From assembly GCA_005502775.1 (NCBI GenBank), contig SCNI01000013.1, forward strand, positions 26,283-90,282: 64,000 nucleotides of DNA, in the 5' to 3' direction. The position numbers and the translations under genes were made by a program. Every line of letters begins with the position of its first letter. Positions within the stretch are counted from its first letter, which is position 1. The notes under the pieces are model-generated. The model ran no database searches. It was not told the DNA's origin and worked only from the letters and a program-made list of their open reading frames with translations. Source of the stretch: Microbacteriaceae bacterium 3FA27C10 (GTDB lineage Bacteria > Actinomycetota > Actinomycetes > Actinomycetales > Microbacteriaceae). Shown here piece by piece: positions 54,446-63,360 of this stretch.

Positions 54446-55332
54446 GCGCCGTCGTGGAGGTCCAGAACCTCTCCAAGCACTTCAAGAACGTCAAGGCCGT
54501 CGACGACGTGACCTTCTCCGTCGAGGAGAACACCATCTACGGTCTCCTCGGCCGCAACGGCGCCGGCAAGACCACGGTGATGCAGTTGCTCACCGGGCAG
54601 GACTTCGCGTCGAGCGGCGACATCCGCGTGTTCGGCGAGTCACCCGTCGAGAACGCACGGGTGCTGCAGAACATCAGCTTCATCAAGGAGAGCCAGAAGT
54701 ACCCCGACGAGTTCCAGCCGAAGCACGTGTTCCGCAGTGCCCCCTGGTTCTTCCCGAACTGGGACTCCGCGTTCGCCGAGCGGCTGATCGACGACTTCCG
54801 GCTGCCACTGAACCGCCGCATCAAGAAGCTCTCCCGTGGGCAGCTCTCGGCCATCGGCGTGATCGTCGGCCTCGCCTCCCGGGCGCCGCTCACCTTCTTC
54901 GACGAGCCGTACCTCGGCCTGGATGCGGTGGCCAGGCAGATCTTCTACGACCGCCTGCTCGAGGACTACGGCGAGCATCCGCGCACCGTCATCCTCTCCA
55001 CGCACCTGATCGACGAGGTCTCGAACCTGCTCGAGCACGTGCTCGTGATCGACGAGGGCCGCATCATCATCGACGAGGAGGCGGAGGCCCTGCGCGGCTC
55101 GGCCACCACCGTGGTGGGAACCCGCGCGGCCGTCGACGCCTTCACCGCCCCTCGCGAGGTGCTCCACTCCGAATACCTCGGCGGACTCGCCTCCGTCACC
55201 GTCGGCCGGCTCAGCCCGGGTGAGCGCGTCGAGGCGGCGGAGGCCGGCCTCGAGCTCTCGCCGGTGTCGCTGCAGCAACTGGTCGTCCGCCGCACCAACG
55301 TCTCCCAGAAGGAATTCGAGCAGAGCGCATGA
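54442..55332 (+). CDS. ABC transporter ATP-binding protein
   Basis: A 296-residue ATPase. Walker A GRNGAGKTT (near residue 34), the Q-loop FIKESQKYPD, a somewhat altered signature LSRGQLSA, Walker B LTFFDEPYLGLD and the switch His in LSTHLID are present. The C-terminal 80 residues form an extra domain, as in YtrB-like exporters. It powers the membrane partner encoded next, with which it overlaps by 4 bases. Probably exports a cell-envelope-active compound or helps with resistance (inference). Confidence 0.9.
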   Translation: MSAVVEVQNLSKHFKNVKAVDDVTFSVEENTIYGLLGRNGAGKTTVMQLLTGQDFASSGDIRVFGESPVENARVLQNISFIKESQKYPDEFQPKHVFRSAPWFFPNWDSAFAERLIDDFRLPLNRRIKKLSRGQLSAIGVIVGLASRAPLTFFDEPYLGLDAVARQIFYDRLLEDYGEHPRTVILSTHLIDEVSNLLEHVLVIDEGRIIIDEEAEALRGSATTVVGTRAAVDAFTAPREVLHSEYLGGLASVTVGRLSPGERVEAAEAGLELSPVSLQQLVVRRTNVSQKEFEQSA

Positions 55333-56129
55333 GCACCGTCACCGGAATCGGAACAGAACCCCTCGAGCCCGCCGTCCCCCGTGCGGCCCGCGCCGCCGGC
55401 CGCATCCTGCCGGTGTTCCGCCTGCAGTTCGTGAACCGCTGGGGCACCTTCGTGATCCCCTGGCTGATCATGGCGTTCATCTTCGTGGTGAACTTCGCGG
55501 TGTGGGTCATCGTCATCGCGAATCTGTCGAGTCCGGAAGCCAGGGCGGATGCGCAGAGCGGCCTGCAGTTCTCCGGCGCCTCGTTCTACATCTTCGTCTA
55601 CCTCGCCGTCTTCGCGTCGCAGGCCATCGCATTCACCTTCCCGTTCGCGCTCGGGTACAGCACGACGCGCCGCGACTACTATCTCGGCACGGCCCTGGCC
55701 TTTCTCGCCATGGCGGCCCTCTACGCCGTCGCGCTCACAGTGCTCTCCATGCTCGAGACCGCCACCGGAGGCTGGGGTGTCGGGGGCCAGATGTTCTCGG
55801 CCGTCTACTTCGGTGGCCCGGATGCGCCATGGTGGGTGAGGCTGTTCATCTTCTTCTCGTCGTTCGTCTTCTTCTTGTTCGCCGGCTCCACCGTCGCCGC
55901 CGTGTACATGCGGTGGCGCAACAACGGCATGCTGATCTTCTTCGCCGCCGCCGCCCTCCTCGTGCTGGGTCTCGTCGCGCTCGTCACCTTCACGAACAGC
56001 TGGCCGTTGGTGGGCGAGTGGTTCGTTGCGAACGGGGCTGCCGGTGTCGCCGTCTGGCTGTTCGCGCCCACGGTGCTCTCGGCGCTGGCCGGCTACCTCG
56101 TGCTGAGCCGGGCCACGCCGAAGAACTGA
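55329..56129 (+). CDS. ABC transporter membrane protein
   Basis: A 266-residue protein with six transmembrane helices (about residues 35-65, 85-115, 125-150, 170-195, 200-225, 235-255). FALGYSTTRRDYYLGTAL between helices two and three is typical of the permeases paired with YtrA/ABC modules. The short N-terminus is cytoplasmic. ATG 55329 overlaps the ATPase stop. It is convergent with gluconokinase after 2 bases. Confidence 0.85.
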   Translation: MSTVTGIGTEPLEPAVPRAARAAGRILPVFRLQFVNRWGTFVIPWLIMAFIFVVNFAVWVIVIANLSSPEARADAQSGLQFSGASFYIFVYLAVFASQAIAFTFPFALGYSTTRRDYYLGTALAFLAMAALYAVALTVLSMLETATGGWGVGGQMFSAVYFGGPDAPWWVRLFIFFSSFVFFLFAGSTVAAVYMRWRNNGMLIFFAAAALLVLGLVALVTFTNSWPLVGEWFVANGAAGVAVWLFAPTVLSALAGYLVLSRATPKN

Positions 56130-56131
56130 CG

Positions 56132-56671
56132 TCAGGCCGGCGCCCGCAGCGCCTGCACCGCCTCGGTCACGATCTCGCCGACCGGGGCGGTGACGTCGAT
56201 GTCGATGCCGGCCTCGTCGGCCTCCAGGGGCTCGAAAGCGGCGAGTTGCGATTCGAGCAGGGAGGCCGGCATGAAGTGGTCGTGGCGAGCGGCGATGCGG
56301 GCCGAGAGCAGCTCGCGCGATCCCGAGAGCGTGATGAAGCGCACCCCGGGGGAGACGGCGCGGATCGTGTCCCGATAGCTCCGGCGCAGGGCCGAGCAGG
56401 CCATCACGATGCCGCTGGCGCGGTGCTCGGCGATCACCTCGCCGATGCGCACCAGCCAGGGCGCCCGGTCGTCGTCGGTCAGCGGGATCCCCGACGCCAT
56501 CTTGGCCACGTTGGCCTCCGGATGCAGGGAGTCGGCGTCGACGAAGGGCACACCCAGGCGGGTGGCCAGCTCGGCGCCGACGGTCGACTTGCCGGAGCCC
56601 GAGACGCCGCCCACCACGACGAGCTCGCGTGCAGCGGCACCGGCATCCTGGTCGGATCTCACCTGTTCCAT
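56132..56671 (-). CDS. gntK: Gluconokinase
   Basis: A 179-residue P-loop kinase of the GntK type that makes 6-phosphogluconate from gluconate. GGVSGSGKSTVGAELATRLG is the P-loop, followed by FVDADSLHPEANVAKMASGIPLTDDDRAPWL, MACSALRRSYRD and the ARHDHFMPASLLESQLAAFEPLE block, all diagnostic. ATG 56671 is used, with GAGAGGGCAAG before it. Convergent with the ABC operon. Confidence 0.93.
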   Translation of the reverse strand: MEQVRSDQDAGAAARELVVVGGVSGSGKSTVGAELATRLGVPFVDADSLHPEANVAKMASGIPLTDDDRAPWLVRIGEVIAEHRASGIVMACSALRRSYRDTIRAVSPGVRFITLSGSRELLSARIAARHDHFMPASLLESQLAAFEPLEADEAGIDIDVTAPVGEIVTEAVQALRAPA

Positions 56672-56754
56672 CTTGCCCTCTCGATGCGATCCCGGACCCT
56701 GCACGTCGGCACATCCTATTCCGCGGTCGGCGGCTCCCTCGGTTCGCCCGGCCC

Positions 56755-57525
56755 TCAGCCGTCGATGACGCGGTGCGCGTACGCCGCGTTGCGCGCATAC
56801 CAGCCCGTCGGGCGGAATGGCCGGATGCGCACTCCCGCCGGGATCGGCGCCTTGCGCGCATCGACCCGCCCGCTGCCGGCGCAGTCGATGACGAGGGGAG
56901 TCGCATCCGGACCCGTGCCGAGCGCACCGAGCCAGAGCACGCAGTGCACGATCGCCCTCGCATCGGAGGCGATGTAGACGACGTCGCCCGGCAGCAGTTG
57001 CCCCACGAGATCGTCGTGGTCGCGACCGCGGATGGCGAGCACCCGATGCGGGCGGGCATCCACGGTGCCGGTGCGGTGCAGCTCGGCCTGCGTCACCACG
57101 TTCGTGGGCAGCGTGATGCCGAGCGCGTAGGAGTACACGAACGACACGAAGTTGCTGCAGTCGAGGCCGGGCCCTCGGCGGCCCGAGCGCACGTCCTTCC
57201 AGGGCCAGCCGGGCGGCGGGCTCCAGGCCGGAACGTGGTGGTGCTGGTAGTCGAGGCCGATCAGGCCCGCGGCGACGCCGATCAGTCGCTCCCGGGCGAG
57301 GTCGCCGGCGAACGGATGCGCCGGCGCGGGGTAGGCCCTCGCCCGTGGGCCCCAGGAGTTCCAGCGCCGCGCGGTGGCATCGGAGTACCAGTCGCTGTGC
57401 GCGATCGCGGCCTGCGCCTGCGGGTCGTTCCAGGGCCAGGTGTCGAGACCGGCCTCGCGGAGCGGCTGCGGGCGGGGCAGGCGCACACCGTAAGGCGACG
57501 AGTAGTCGGGGGCGACGTCATCCAT
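56755..57525 (-). CDS. NlpC/P60-like cysteine peptidase family protein
   Basis: A 256-residue protein. GPGLDCSNFVSFVYSYALGI has the catalytic-type Cys followed by a helix, and AIVHCVLWLG contains the His; between them LLPGDVVYIAS is typical of NlpC/P60 folds. No signal peptide is visible, unlike cell-wall hydrolases, so it may act inside the cell or be exported differently. The N-terminal 100 residues are Trp/Pro-rich without a known domain. Start ATG 57525. It lies 83 bases upstream of the gluconokinase start, same strand. Confidence 0.72.
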   Translation of the reverse strand: MDDVAPDYSSPYGVRLPRPQPLREAGLDTWPWNDPQAQAAIAHSDWYSDATARRWNSWGPRARAYPAPAHPFAGDLARERLIGVAAGLIGLDYQHHHVPAWSPPPGWPWKDVRSGRRGPGLDCSNFVSFVYSYALGITLPTNVVTQAELHRTGTVDARPHRVLAIRGRDHDDLVGQLLPGDVVYIASDARAIVHCVLWLGALGTGPDATPLVIDCAGSGRVDARKAPIPAGVRIRPFRPTGWYARNAAYAHRVIDG

Positions 57526-57684
57526 GCCTCTTTCTTACCGCAGCGTTCGGCGTGGTCGCGATCGAGCGTCCGCGGCAGCTGCACGACGAGAGCTCCGCGG
57601 CCCCGAGTCAAGTCCCTGCAGAGAAGTCGCGGCTCTGGGAGAATACGAACGACCCGAATGCCTGAACGACCAAGAAGGGCTCCG

Positions 57685-58020
57685 ATGGGAAAGCTGCTCT
57701 ACGGCCCCCAGCAGCGTGCGCTCGAGATCGACGACCGCCTGCTCGCGCACCTCAAGATCGTCATCCTCACCAAGCTCCGGCGCGGCGAGAGCTTCGCGTT
57801 CTCGTGGGAGAACGAGGTCGCCGAGGGCGGCGGGCGCGGCACCATCTGGCTGAATCCCGGCATCCCGATCGAGTTCACCTTCTACGGCGGCCGGCGGCCG
57901 GCGATCAATCGGGCGTGGCTGCAGGCGCTCACCGCCACGGTCGAGCGCGGCGAGCTGCAGGCGATGCCCGAGGTCGAGGAGACGAGCTCGGCGAGCCCCT
58001 CGAACCAGGCGCGCTGGTAG
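57685..58020 (+). CDS. DUF7882-type small protein (often mislabelled ATP-dependent DNA ligase)
   Basis: A 111-residue protein beginning MGKLLYGPQQRALEIDDRLLAHLKIVILTKLRRGESFAFSW, with GTIWLNPGIPIEFTFYGGRRPAINRAWL in the middle. This family is abundant in Microbacteriaceae. As I recall, many entries are named DNA ligase, but no nucleotidyltransferase motif is present. The function is unknown. AAGAAGGGC precedes ATG 57685. Confidence 0.8.
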   Translation: MGKLLYGPQQRALEIDDRLLAHLKIVILTKLRRGESFAFSWENEVAEGGGRGTIWLNPGIPIEFTFYGGRRPAINRAWLQALTATVERGELQAMPEVEETSSASPSNQARW

Positions 58021-58219
58021 GGCAGGGCTGGATCGCTCAGAGCGGATCAGGGTATCCGGGTCTCTCGGCGACTATCGGCCGGGCGGTGTTCGACGGCATG
58101 CGCGCGAGCATCCCGAGCCGCTCGACGAGCGCGTCGTCGACCGGCTCGGCGACCGCGGGCCCGGTGTCGGCATCCACCGGTTCGATGACGGCTGCGCCCG
58201 GCACGCCCCTCTCGCGCAC

Positions 58220-58444
58220 GGCTCGTCGGTGATCGCCTCACGGTGCTCGAGGCGCACATCGTTCCACTCGCAGATCTCGTCGGTGTTCGAGCACCCGACG
58301 GAGCGCGACCTCTACATCGCGCTCGGCGACCGCTGGCTGCCCGGCTACCTCGACCACGGCTCGCGGGCGCAGGAGGTCTTCGCGGAGCACTTCGCGCCGG
58401 GCCGCGACAGCGGCCTGCCGATGGAGGAGTGCGCGGGCCACTGA
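58220..58444 (+). pseudogene. Gene remnant, possibly 3' end of a family-43-like glycoside hydrolase
   Basis: The 435-base stretch between the DUF7882 gene and the ABC exporter has no complete gene. From about 58220 one frame reads TSFHSQISSVFEHPTERDLYIALGDRWLPGYL and ends GLPMEECAGH with TGA 58442-58444. HPTxxDLYIAxxDRWLP resembles the end of some glycoside-hydrolase-43-type proteins. The frame stays open back to 58022 but with atypical residues and no good start, so this is probably a decayed fragment. Confidence 0.35.
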
Positions 58445-58455
58445 GCCGCAGCGGC

Positions 58456-60324
58456 CTAGACGAGCAGCTGGTGCTTCGCCAGGTCGCGGTAGAGCGGGGT
58501 GGAGGCCACGAGCTCGCTGTGGGTGCCTACGCCCACGACCCGGCCGTGGTCGAGAACCACGATCTGGTCGGAGTCCACCACCGTCGAGAGGCGGTGCGCG
58601 ATCACGATCAGCGAGCGGTTCTCGGCCACGGCGTCGATCGCGCCGCGCAGCATCTGCTCGTTGAGGCCGTCGAGCGAGGAGGTCGACTCGTCGAGCAGCA
58701 GCACCGGGGGAGCGGCGAGCAGCGCGCGGGCGATGGCGAGCCGCTGACGCTCGCCGCCGGAGAGCATCACGCCGTCCTCGCCCACGGCGGCCGACAACCC
58801 CTCGGGTGAGCGCGAGAGCACCTCGCCGAGGTTCACCGCCTGCAGCACGGCGACGCACTCCTCGTCGGTGGCGTCGGGTGAGGCGAGCAGCAGGTTCTGA
58901 CGGATGCTGCCGGCGAGCACGGGGGCGTCCTGCTCCACGTAGCCGATCTGCGAGCGCAGCTCGACGCGATCGAGCTGCCGCACGTCGACGCCGCCGAAGC
59001 GCACGGAGCCGGCGTCGGCGTCGTAGAAGCGCTCGATCAGGGCGAGGATGGTGGACTTGCCGGCGCCCGAGGGGCCGACGATGGCGGTGCGCTTGCCTCG
59101 GGCGGCCGCGAAGCTGACGCCGTGCAGCACGCCGGCCTCGGGGTCGGCGGCGACGTCGGACGCCTCGGCTCCGTCGGCATCGGCGTCGGCGTCGGGGGTG
59201 CGCGCCGCCCCGTAGGAGAAGTGCACGCCCACGAACTCGATGGCGGGCGCTTCCGCCGACGCCGAGCCCGGCGCCGCCAGGGCCGCGATGGAGCGGTCGT
59301 CCTCGCCCTCCACGGGCAGGTCGATGATCTCCTGGATGCGACCGAGGGCTCCGAGCGCCTGGTTCACCGAGTTGAGCGCGCCGAAGGCCTGGCCCAGCGG
59401 CATGATCATCATGAACAGGAACAGGATGAACGACACCAGGCTCGCGATGGTGATCGCTCCCGAGGCCACCCGGAAGCCGCCCACGCCGAGCACCACGAGC
59501 AGCGAGACCTGCAGGGCGATGCCGGCGATCGGCACGACGAGGGCCGAGATCTTCGCGACCTGCACGCCCATCTCCCACGCGCCCCGCGCATCCGTCTCCA
59601 CCGCCGCGATCTCCCGGTCGGTGGCGTTCGAGGCCCGCACGGTGCGGATGGCGCTGATCGAGCGCTCGACGGCCGCGGCCAGGTCGCCCACCTTCTCCTG
59701 CTGCTTGCGGCTCGCGACGCGTACGCGGCCGGAGATGGCGACGACGGTGATCACCGAGACGGCGATCACGAGCACCGTGAGACCGAGCAGCACCGGGTCG
59801 ATGACGAGCATCGCCACGAGCGCACCGACGAACACCAGGGAGCCGCCGATGGCATCCACGAGCCCCTGGGTGATGACGGCGTAGAGCAGCGTGGTGTCCG
59901 AGCCCACGCGCGACACGAGGTCGCCGGTGCGGCGGGTGTCGAACTGGCTGATGGGCAGGCGGAGCATGCGCCGCACGAGCTGCTGCCGGGCCGAGAGCAC
60001 CACGCTCGTGCCGGTGCGCTGCAGCAGGTAGTGCTGGAAGCCGCTGATGATGCCGGAGACCACGACGAGCGCCACGAGCGCCCACACGAGCATGTCGAGC
60101 GGCCGCCCGGCCTGCACCACCGTGATGACCTGGCTCACGAGCAGCGGCTGGGCGAGGCTCGCCGCCGCGCCCACGATGCTCAGGGCGATGACCACCCCGA
60201 GCACCTTCTTGTGCTCGGCCAGGAAGGGGAGCAGCTGGCTGAACTTCGCGCGCGGCCCGTCGTCGGGCTTGCGCCCCCGGCCGAACGGGCTTCTCGAGCG
60301 CGATGAGGTGGTGCTGGTGCTCAT
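58456..60324 (-). CDS. ABC exporter, fused permease and ATPase (multidrug/lipid type)
   Basis: A 622-residue half-transporter. Six transmembrane helices lie between residues 35 and 325. The ATPase has GPSGAGKST, a Q-loop in IGYVEQDAPVLAG, LSGGERQRLAIARAL, VLLLDESTSSLD and VIAHRLSTV. An insert of about 25 residues, rich in Asp/Ala (DADADADGAEASDVAADPEAG), interrupts the ATPase just before the first conserved strand. It works as a homodimer or with another half. Start ATG 60324, with GGAAG upstream. Confidence 0.92.
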   Translation of the reverse strand: MSTSTTSSRSRSPFGRGRKPDDGPRAKFSQLLPFLAEHKKVLGVVIALSIVGAAASLAQPLLVSQVITVVQAGRPLDMLVWALVALVVVSGIISGFQHYLLQRTGTSVVLSARQQLVRRMLRLPISQFDTRRTGDLVSRVGSDTTLLYAVITQGLVDAIGGSLVFVGALVAMLVIDPVLLGLTVLVIAVSVITVVAISGRVRVASRKQQEKVGDLAAAVERSISAIRTVRASNATDREIAAVETDARGAWEMGVQVAKISALVVPIAGIALQVSLLVVLGVGGFRVASGAITIASLVSFILFLFMMIMPLGQAFGALNSVNQALGALGRIQEIIDLPVEGEDDRSIAALAAPGSASAEAPAIEFVGVHFSYGAARTPDADADADGAEASDVAADPEAGVLHGVSFAAARGKRTAIVGPSGAGKSTILALIERFYDADAGSVRFGGVDVRQLDRVELRSQIGYVEQDAPVLAGSIRQNLLLASPDATDEECVAVLQAVNLGEVLSRSPEGLSAAVGEDGVMLSGGERQRLAIARALLAAPPVLLLDESTSSLDGLNEQMLRGAIDAVAENRSLIVIAHRLSTVVDSDQIVVLDHGRVVGVGTHSELVASTPLYRDLAKHQLLV

Positions 60325-60378
60325 GCTCTACTTCCTTCGGTTCCGAGACGGATGCGCGGGCGGCTCAGCTCAGGCGGC

Positions 60379-61728
60379 TCAGCTCAGACGGTCGGCGAAG
60401 TCGACGTCGTCGGCCTTCTGCGGCTTGCTGATCAGCAGAGCCGCGAGGGTGATGAGCGCCATCAGCGACAGGTAGTTCCCCACGAGCGCCGTGCTGCCGT
60501 TCGCGGCCTGCCAGAGTGCCACCGCGATGAACGGCGCCACGGCCGCACCGAGGATGGAGGCCACGTTGTAGCTGATTGCCGAACCGGTGTAGCGCACGTT
60601 GGCGGGGAAGAGCTCGGGCAGTTCGGAGCCCATCGGCCCGAAGGTGAGTCCCATCAGCGTGAAGCCGATGATGAGCAGGGCCATCACGCCCACGAAGCCG
60701 CCGGCGAAGAGCGGCACGAAGAGCAGGCCGAAGGCGGCGATGCCGATCGTCGTCCAGATGAGCGCGTTGCGGCGGCCCACCTTCTCGGCCAGCGGGCCGG
60801 AGACGAGGGTGAAGATGCCGAAGAACACGCAGCCGACCACGAGCATGATCAGGAAGTCGTTGCGGCTGTAGCCGAGCCCCGGCACCGCCGCATCCGTCTT
60901 CGTGGTGCCGAAGGTGAGGGTGAAGGTCGTCATCAGGTAGAACAGCACGTAGGTGGCCAGCATGATGAAGGTGCCCAGGATGAGCGGACGCCAGCTGGTC
61001 TTGAAGACGCGCGCGAGCGGCAGCTTGGCCACCTCGCCCTTCTCCACGACCTTCTGGAAGGTCGGCGTCTCCACCAGGCGCACCCGCACGTACAGACCCA
61101 CGATCACGAGAATCGCCGAGACGAGGAACGGAACCCGCCAGCCCCACGCGAGGAACGCGTCCGGCGCGAGGGTGGTGCTCAGGAGCAGGAACACGACGTT
61201 CGCGATGATGAAACCGATCGGCGCGCCCAGCTGCGGGAAGGTGCCGTAGATCGATCGCTTGCCCTTGGGTGCGTTCTCGGTGGCCAGGAGCGCGGCGCCC
61301 GACCACTCGCCGCCGAGCCCGAGGCCCTGGCAGAAGCGGAGCAGCACGAGGAAGGCCGGGGCGAGGATGCCCCAGCCCGGCGTGAGGCCGGTAGGGAGTG
61401 CGCCGATGAGCACGGTCGCGATTCCCATCGTGAGCAGCGACGCCACGAGGGTGCGCTTGCGGCCGATGCGGTCGCCGAAGTGGCCGAACAGGATCGAGCC
61501 GATCGGGCGGGCCACGAAGGCGACCCCGAAGACGGCGAACGACTGCAGCAGCGAGATGGTGGGGTCGGAGTTCGCGAAGAACAGCGTCGGGAACACCAGC
61601 ACCGCGGCGGTGGCGTAGACGTAGAAGTCGTAGAACTCGATCGACGTGCCGATGAGGCTCGCGAGGATGACGCGACCGCGGGTGTTGGCGGGGGCGGTGG
61701 GCGGCGCGTCGAGAACAGTGGCAGACAT
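60379..61728 (-). CDS. MFS transporter, metabolite:H+ symporter (MHS) type
   Basis: A 449-residue carrier with 12 transmembrane helices. SLIGTSIEFYDFYVYATAAVLVFPTLFF, ARPIGSILFGHFGDRIGRKRTL and GLGLGGEWSGAALLATENAP are MHS-family marks, as in ProP, KgtP and ShiA. It imports a small metabolite, such as a dicarboxylate, shikimate or betaine, with protons. ATG 61728 is the start. A 224-base gap to the divergent ribokinase should hold its promoter, but no clear -35/-10 is seen on the minus strand. Confidence 0.9.
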   Translation of the reverse strand: MSATVLDAPPTAPANTRGRVILASLIGTSIEFYDFYVYATAAVLVFPTLFFANSDPTISLLQSFAVFGVAFVARPIGSILFGHFGDRIGRKRTLVASLLTMGIATVLIGALPTGLTPGWGILAPAFLVLLRFCQGLGLGGEWSGAALLATENAPKGKRSIYGTFPQLGAPIGFIIANVVFLLLSTTLAPDAFLAWGWRVPFLVSAILVIVGLYVRVRLVETPTFQKVVEKGEVAKLPLARVFKTSWRPLILGTFIMLATYVLFYLMTTFTLTFGTTKTDAAVPGLGYSRNDFLIMLVVGCVFFGIFTLVSGPLAEKVGRRNALIWTTIGIAAFGLLFVPLFAGGFVGVMALLIIGFTLMGLTFGPMGSELPELFPANVRYTGSAISYNVASILGAAVAPFIAVALWQAANGSTALVGNYLSLMALITLAALLISKPQKADDVDFADRLS

Positions 61729-61952
61729 GGCTGGCTTTCAGGGGAAACGGTCGAGGGTGGTGCCCGGAGGAAGGCGGCGCCGGTCGGGCATCGCGGGGCA
61801 CCGGCGTTGGCGTGTGGCGAGGATCGCTCGCAAACCGCCAGTTTACGCCTCCGTGACACGCCCGGGCGCCCATCGGCGCGGATCCGCGAGCCCGGCAGGG
61901 CGCATCCGCTCGCCCTAGGATGCTGTGGGTACGTTTCGAAGGAGTTGTCGCC

Positions 61953-62765
61953 GTGGGTGCTGTCGTCGTGGTCGGTTCACTGAACATCGATTCGACGGTG
62001 GCGGTGGAGCGGCATCCGCAGCCCGGGGAGACCCTGCTCGGCGGAGACCTGGTGAAGAACTTCGGCGGCAAGGGAGCGAACCAGGCGATCGCCGCGGCGC
62101 GGGCCGGAGCCAAGGTGGGCTTCGTGGGCCGCGTCGGAGACGATCCCGACGGTGACGCCTACCTGCGCCGGCTCGCGGGCTACGGCATCGACACCACGCA
62201 CGTCGCGCGCACCACCGGTGTGCCGACGGGCCATGCGGCCATCGCCGTCGACGCCCGTGGGGAGAACACCATCATCGTGTCCCCGGGCGCGAACGGGCGG
62301 CTGACGGTGGGCGACCTCGCGCCGCTCTCGGGACTCGCGCCCGGCGACGTGCTGCTGGCTTCGCTCGAGGTGGCGACCGACGTGGTGGCCGAGGCCGCGC
62401 GCATCGCCGCTGCCCGCGGGGCCCGCGTCATCCTGAACCTCGCGCCCTACGCGGGTCTGCCGGGAGACGTGCTCGAGCTGGCCGACCCGGTGGTGGTGAA
62501 CGAGCACGAGAACGAACTGCTCGCCGCCGACGGCTACACGCCGCGCTCGGTGCTCGTCACCCTCGGCTCGCAGGGCTCGCGCTGGGGTGCGGAGACGGTC
62601 CCGGTGGGGACGGTCACGGCCGTGCTCGACACCACCGGCGCCGGCGACACCTACTGCGGCACCCTCGCGGCGGGCCTGGCCGCCGGCCTCGCGCCGCGCG
62701 ACGCGATGGAGGCGGCCTCCACCGCCGCCGCCCTCTCGGTCGGCTGGGTCGGCGCCCAGCCCTGA
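61953..62765 (+). CDS. rbsK: Ribokinase (PfkB family)
   Basis: A 270-residue sugar kinase, a little short for ribokinase. VVGSLNIDSTVAVERHPQPGETLLG and NFGGKGANQAIAAARAGA are the N-terminal signature; LDTTGAGDTYCGTLAAGLAAG contains the catalytic Asp and anion hole. AAGGAG (61939-61944) lies 8 bases before GTG 61953, better than ATG 61920. TAGGAT at 61916-61921 is a possible -10. No ribose transporter is adjacent, so the exact sugar is uncertain. Confidence 0.85.
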   Translation: MGAVVVVGSLNIDSTVAVERHPQPGETLLGGDLVKNFGGKGANQAIAAARAGAKVGFVGRVGDDPDGDAYLRRLAGYGIDTTHVARTTGVPTGHAAIAVDARGENTIIVSPGANGRLTVGDLAPLSGLAPGDVLLASLEVATDVVAEAARIAAARGARVILNLAPYAGLPGDVLELADPVVVNEHENELLAADGYTPRSVLVTLGSQGSRWGAETVPVGTVTAVLDTTGAGDTYCGTLAAGLAAGLAPRDAMEAASTAAALSVGWVGAQP

Positions 62766-62771
62766 GCTGCC

Positions 62772-62844
62772 CCCGAACGGAAGGAGATTCGAGCTGAAAC
62801 CGCCGGTTTCGTCGATGAGAGCCTCGAATCTCCTTCCGTTCGGG
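62772..62844. repeat. 22-bp perfect inverted repeat with a nested palindrome
   Basis: The left arm (62772-62793, beginning CCCGAACGGAAGG) and right arm (62823-62844, ending CCTTCCGTTCGGG) are exact complements over 22 bases. The 29-base loop contains GAAACCG-C-CGGTTTC (62796-62810). It fills the gap between convergent ribokinase and ribH stops. There is no T-run. It may be a bidirectional terminator, mRNA-end stabiliser or dispersed element. Confidence 0.8.
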
Positions 62845-62849
62845 AGTGG

Positions 62850-63323
62850 CTAGGCGCGAATCCTGCGCAGGGTCAGCGCGGTGGCGATGGCGGCCTCGGC
62901 CGCCTCGGCGCCCTTGTCCTCCTTGGAGCCGGGCAGGCCCGCGCGGTCGAGGCCCTGCTGCTCGGTGTCGAGGGTGAGCACGCCGAAGCCCACGGGCTTG
63001 CCGGTGAGGATGCTCACCTGCGTGAGCCCGCTGGTTGCGGCGTCCGAGACGTACTCGAAGTGCGGGGTGCCGCCGCGGATGATGACGCCGAGCGCGACCA
63101 CCGCGTCCGCCCCGGCCTCGAGGGCGGCGCGCGAGACGACGGGCAGCTCGAAGCTGCCGGCCACGCGAACCTCGGAGACGGTCACGTTGGCGGCGGCGAG
63201 GGCGCGGCGCGCACCCTCGAGCAGTCCGTTCGTGATCTCCTCGTGCCAGGTTCCGGCGACGATGGTGATGTTCAGGCCGGTGCCGTCGACCTTGTCGAGC
63301 GACGGGGCTCCTGCTCCGCTCAT
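62850..63323 (-). CDS. ribH: 6,7-Dimethyl-8-ribityllumazine synthase
   Basis: A 157-residue enzyme that condenses 5-amino-6-ribitylaminouracil with dihydroxybutanone phosphate in riboflavin synthesis; it assembles into pentamers or icosahedra. IVAGTWHEEITNGLLEGARRAL, VAGSFELPVVSRAAL, and VIIRGGTPHFEYVSDAATSGL with the catalytic His are diagnostic. AAAGGA stands 6 bases before ATG 63323. It is 37 bases downstream of ribBA in the same direction. Confidence 0.96.
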   Translation of the reverse strand: MSGAGAPSLDKVDGTGLNITIVAGTWHEEITNGLLEGARRALAAANVTVSEVRVAGSFELPVVSRAALEAGADAVVALGVIIRGGTPHFEYVSDAATSGLTQVSILTGKPVGFGVLTLDTEQQGLDRAGLPGSKEDKGAEAAEAAIATALTLRRIRA

Positions 63324-63360
63324 GGCGAGTCCTTTCGGGGTTTCTGTTGGGAAGGAAGGG

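Noticed and set aside
58037..58219. A 60-codon minus-strand frame (VPGAAVIEPVDADTGPAVAEPVDD)
   Set aside because: It looks slightly protein-like but has no ribosome-binding site, no known family and lies in a decayed patch.
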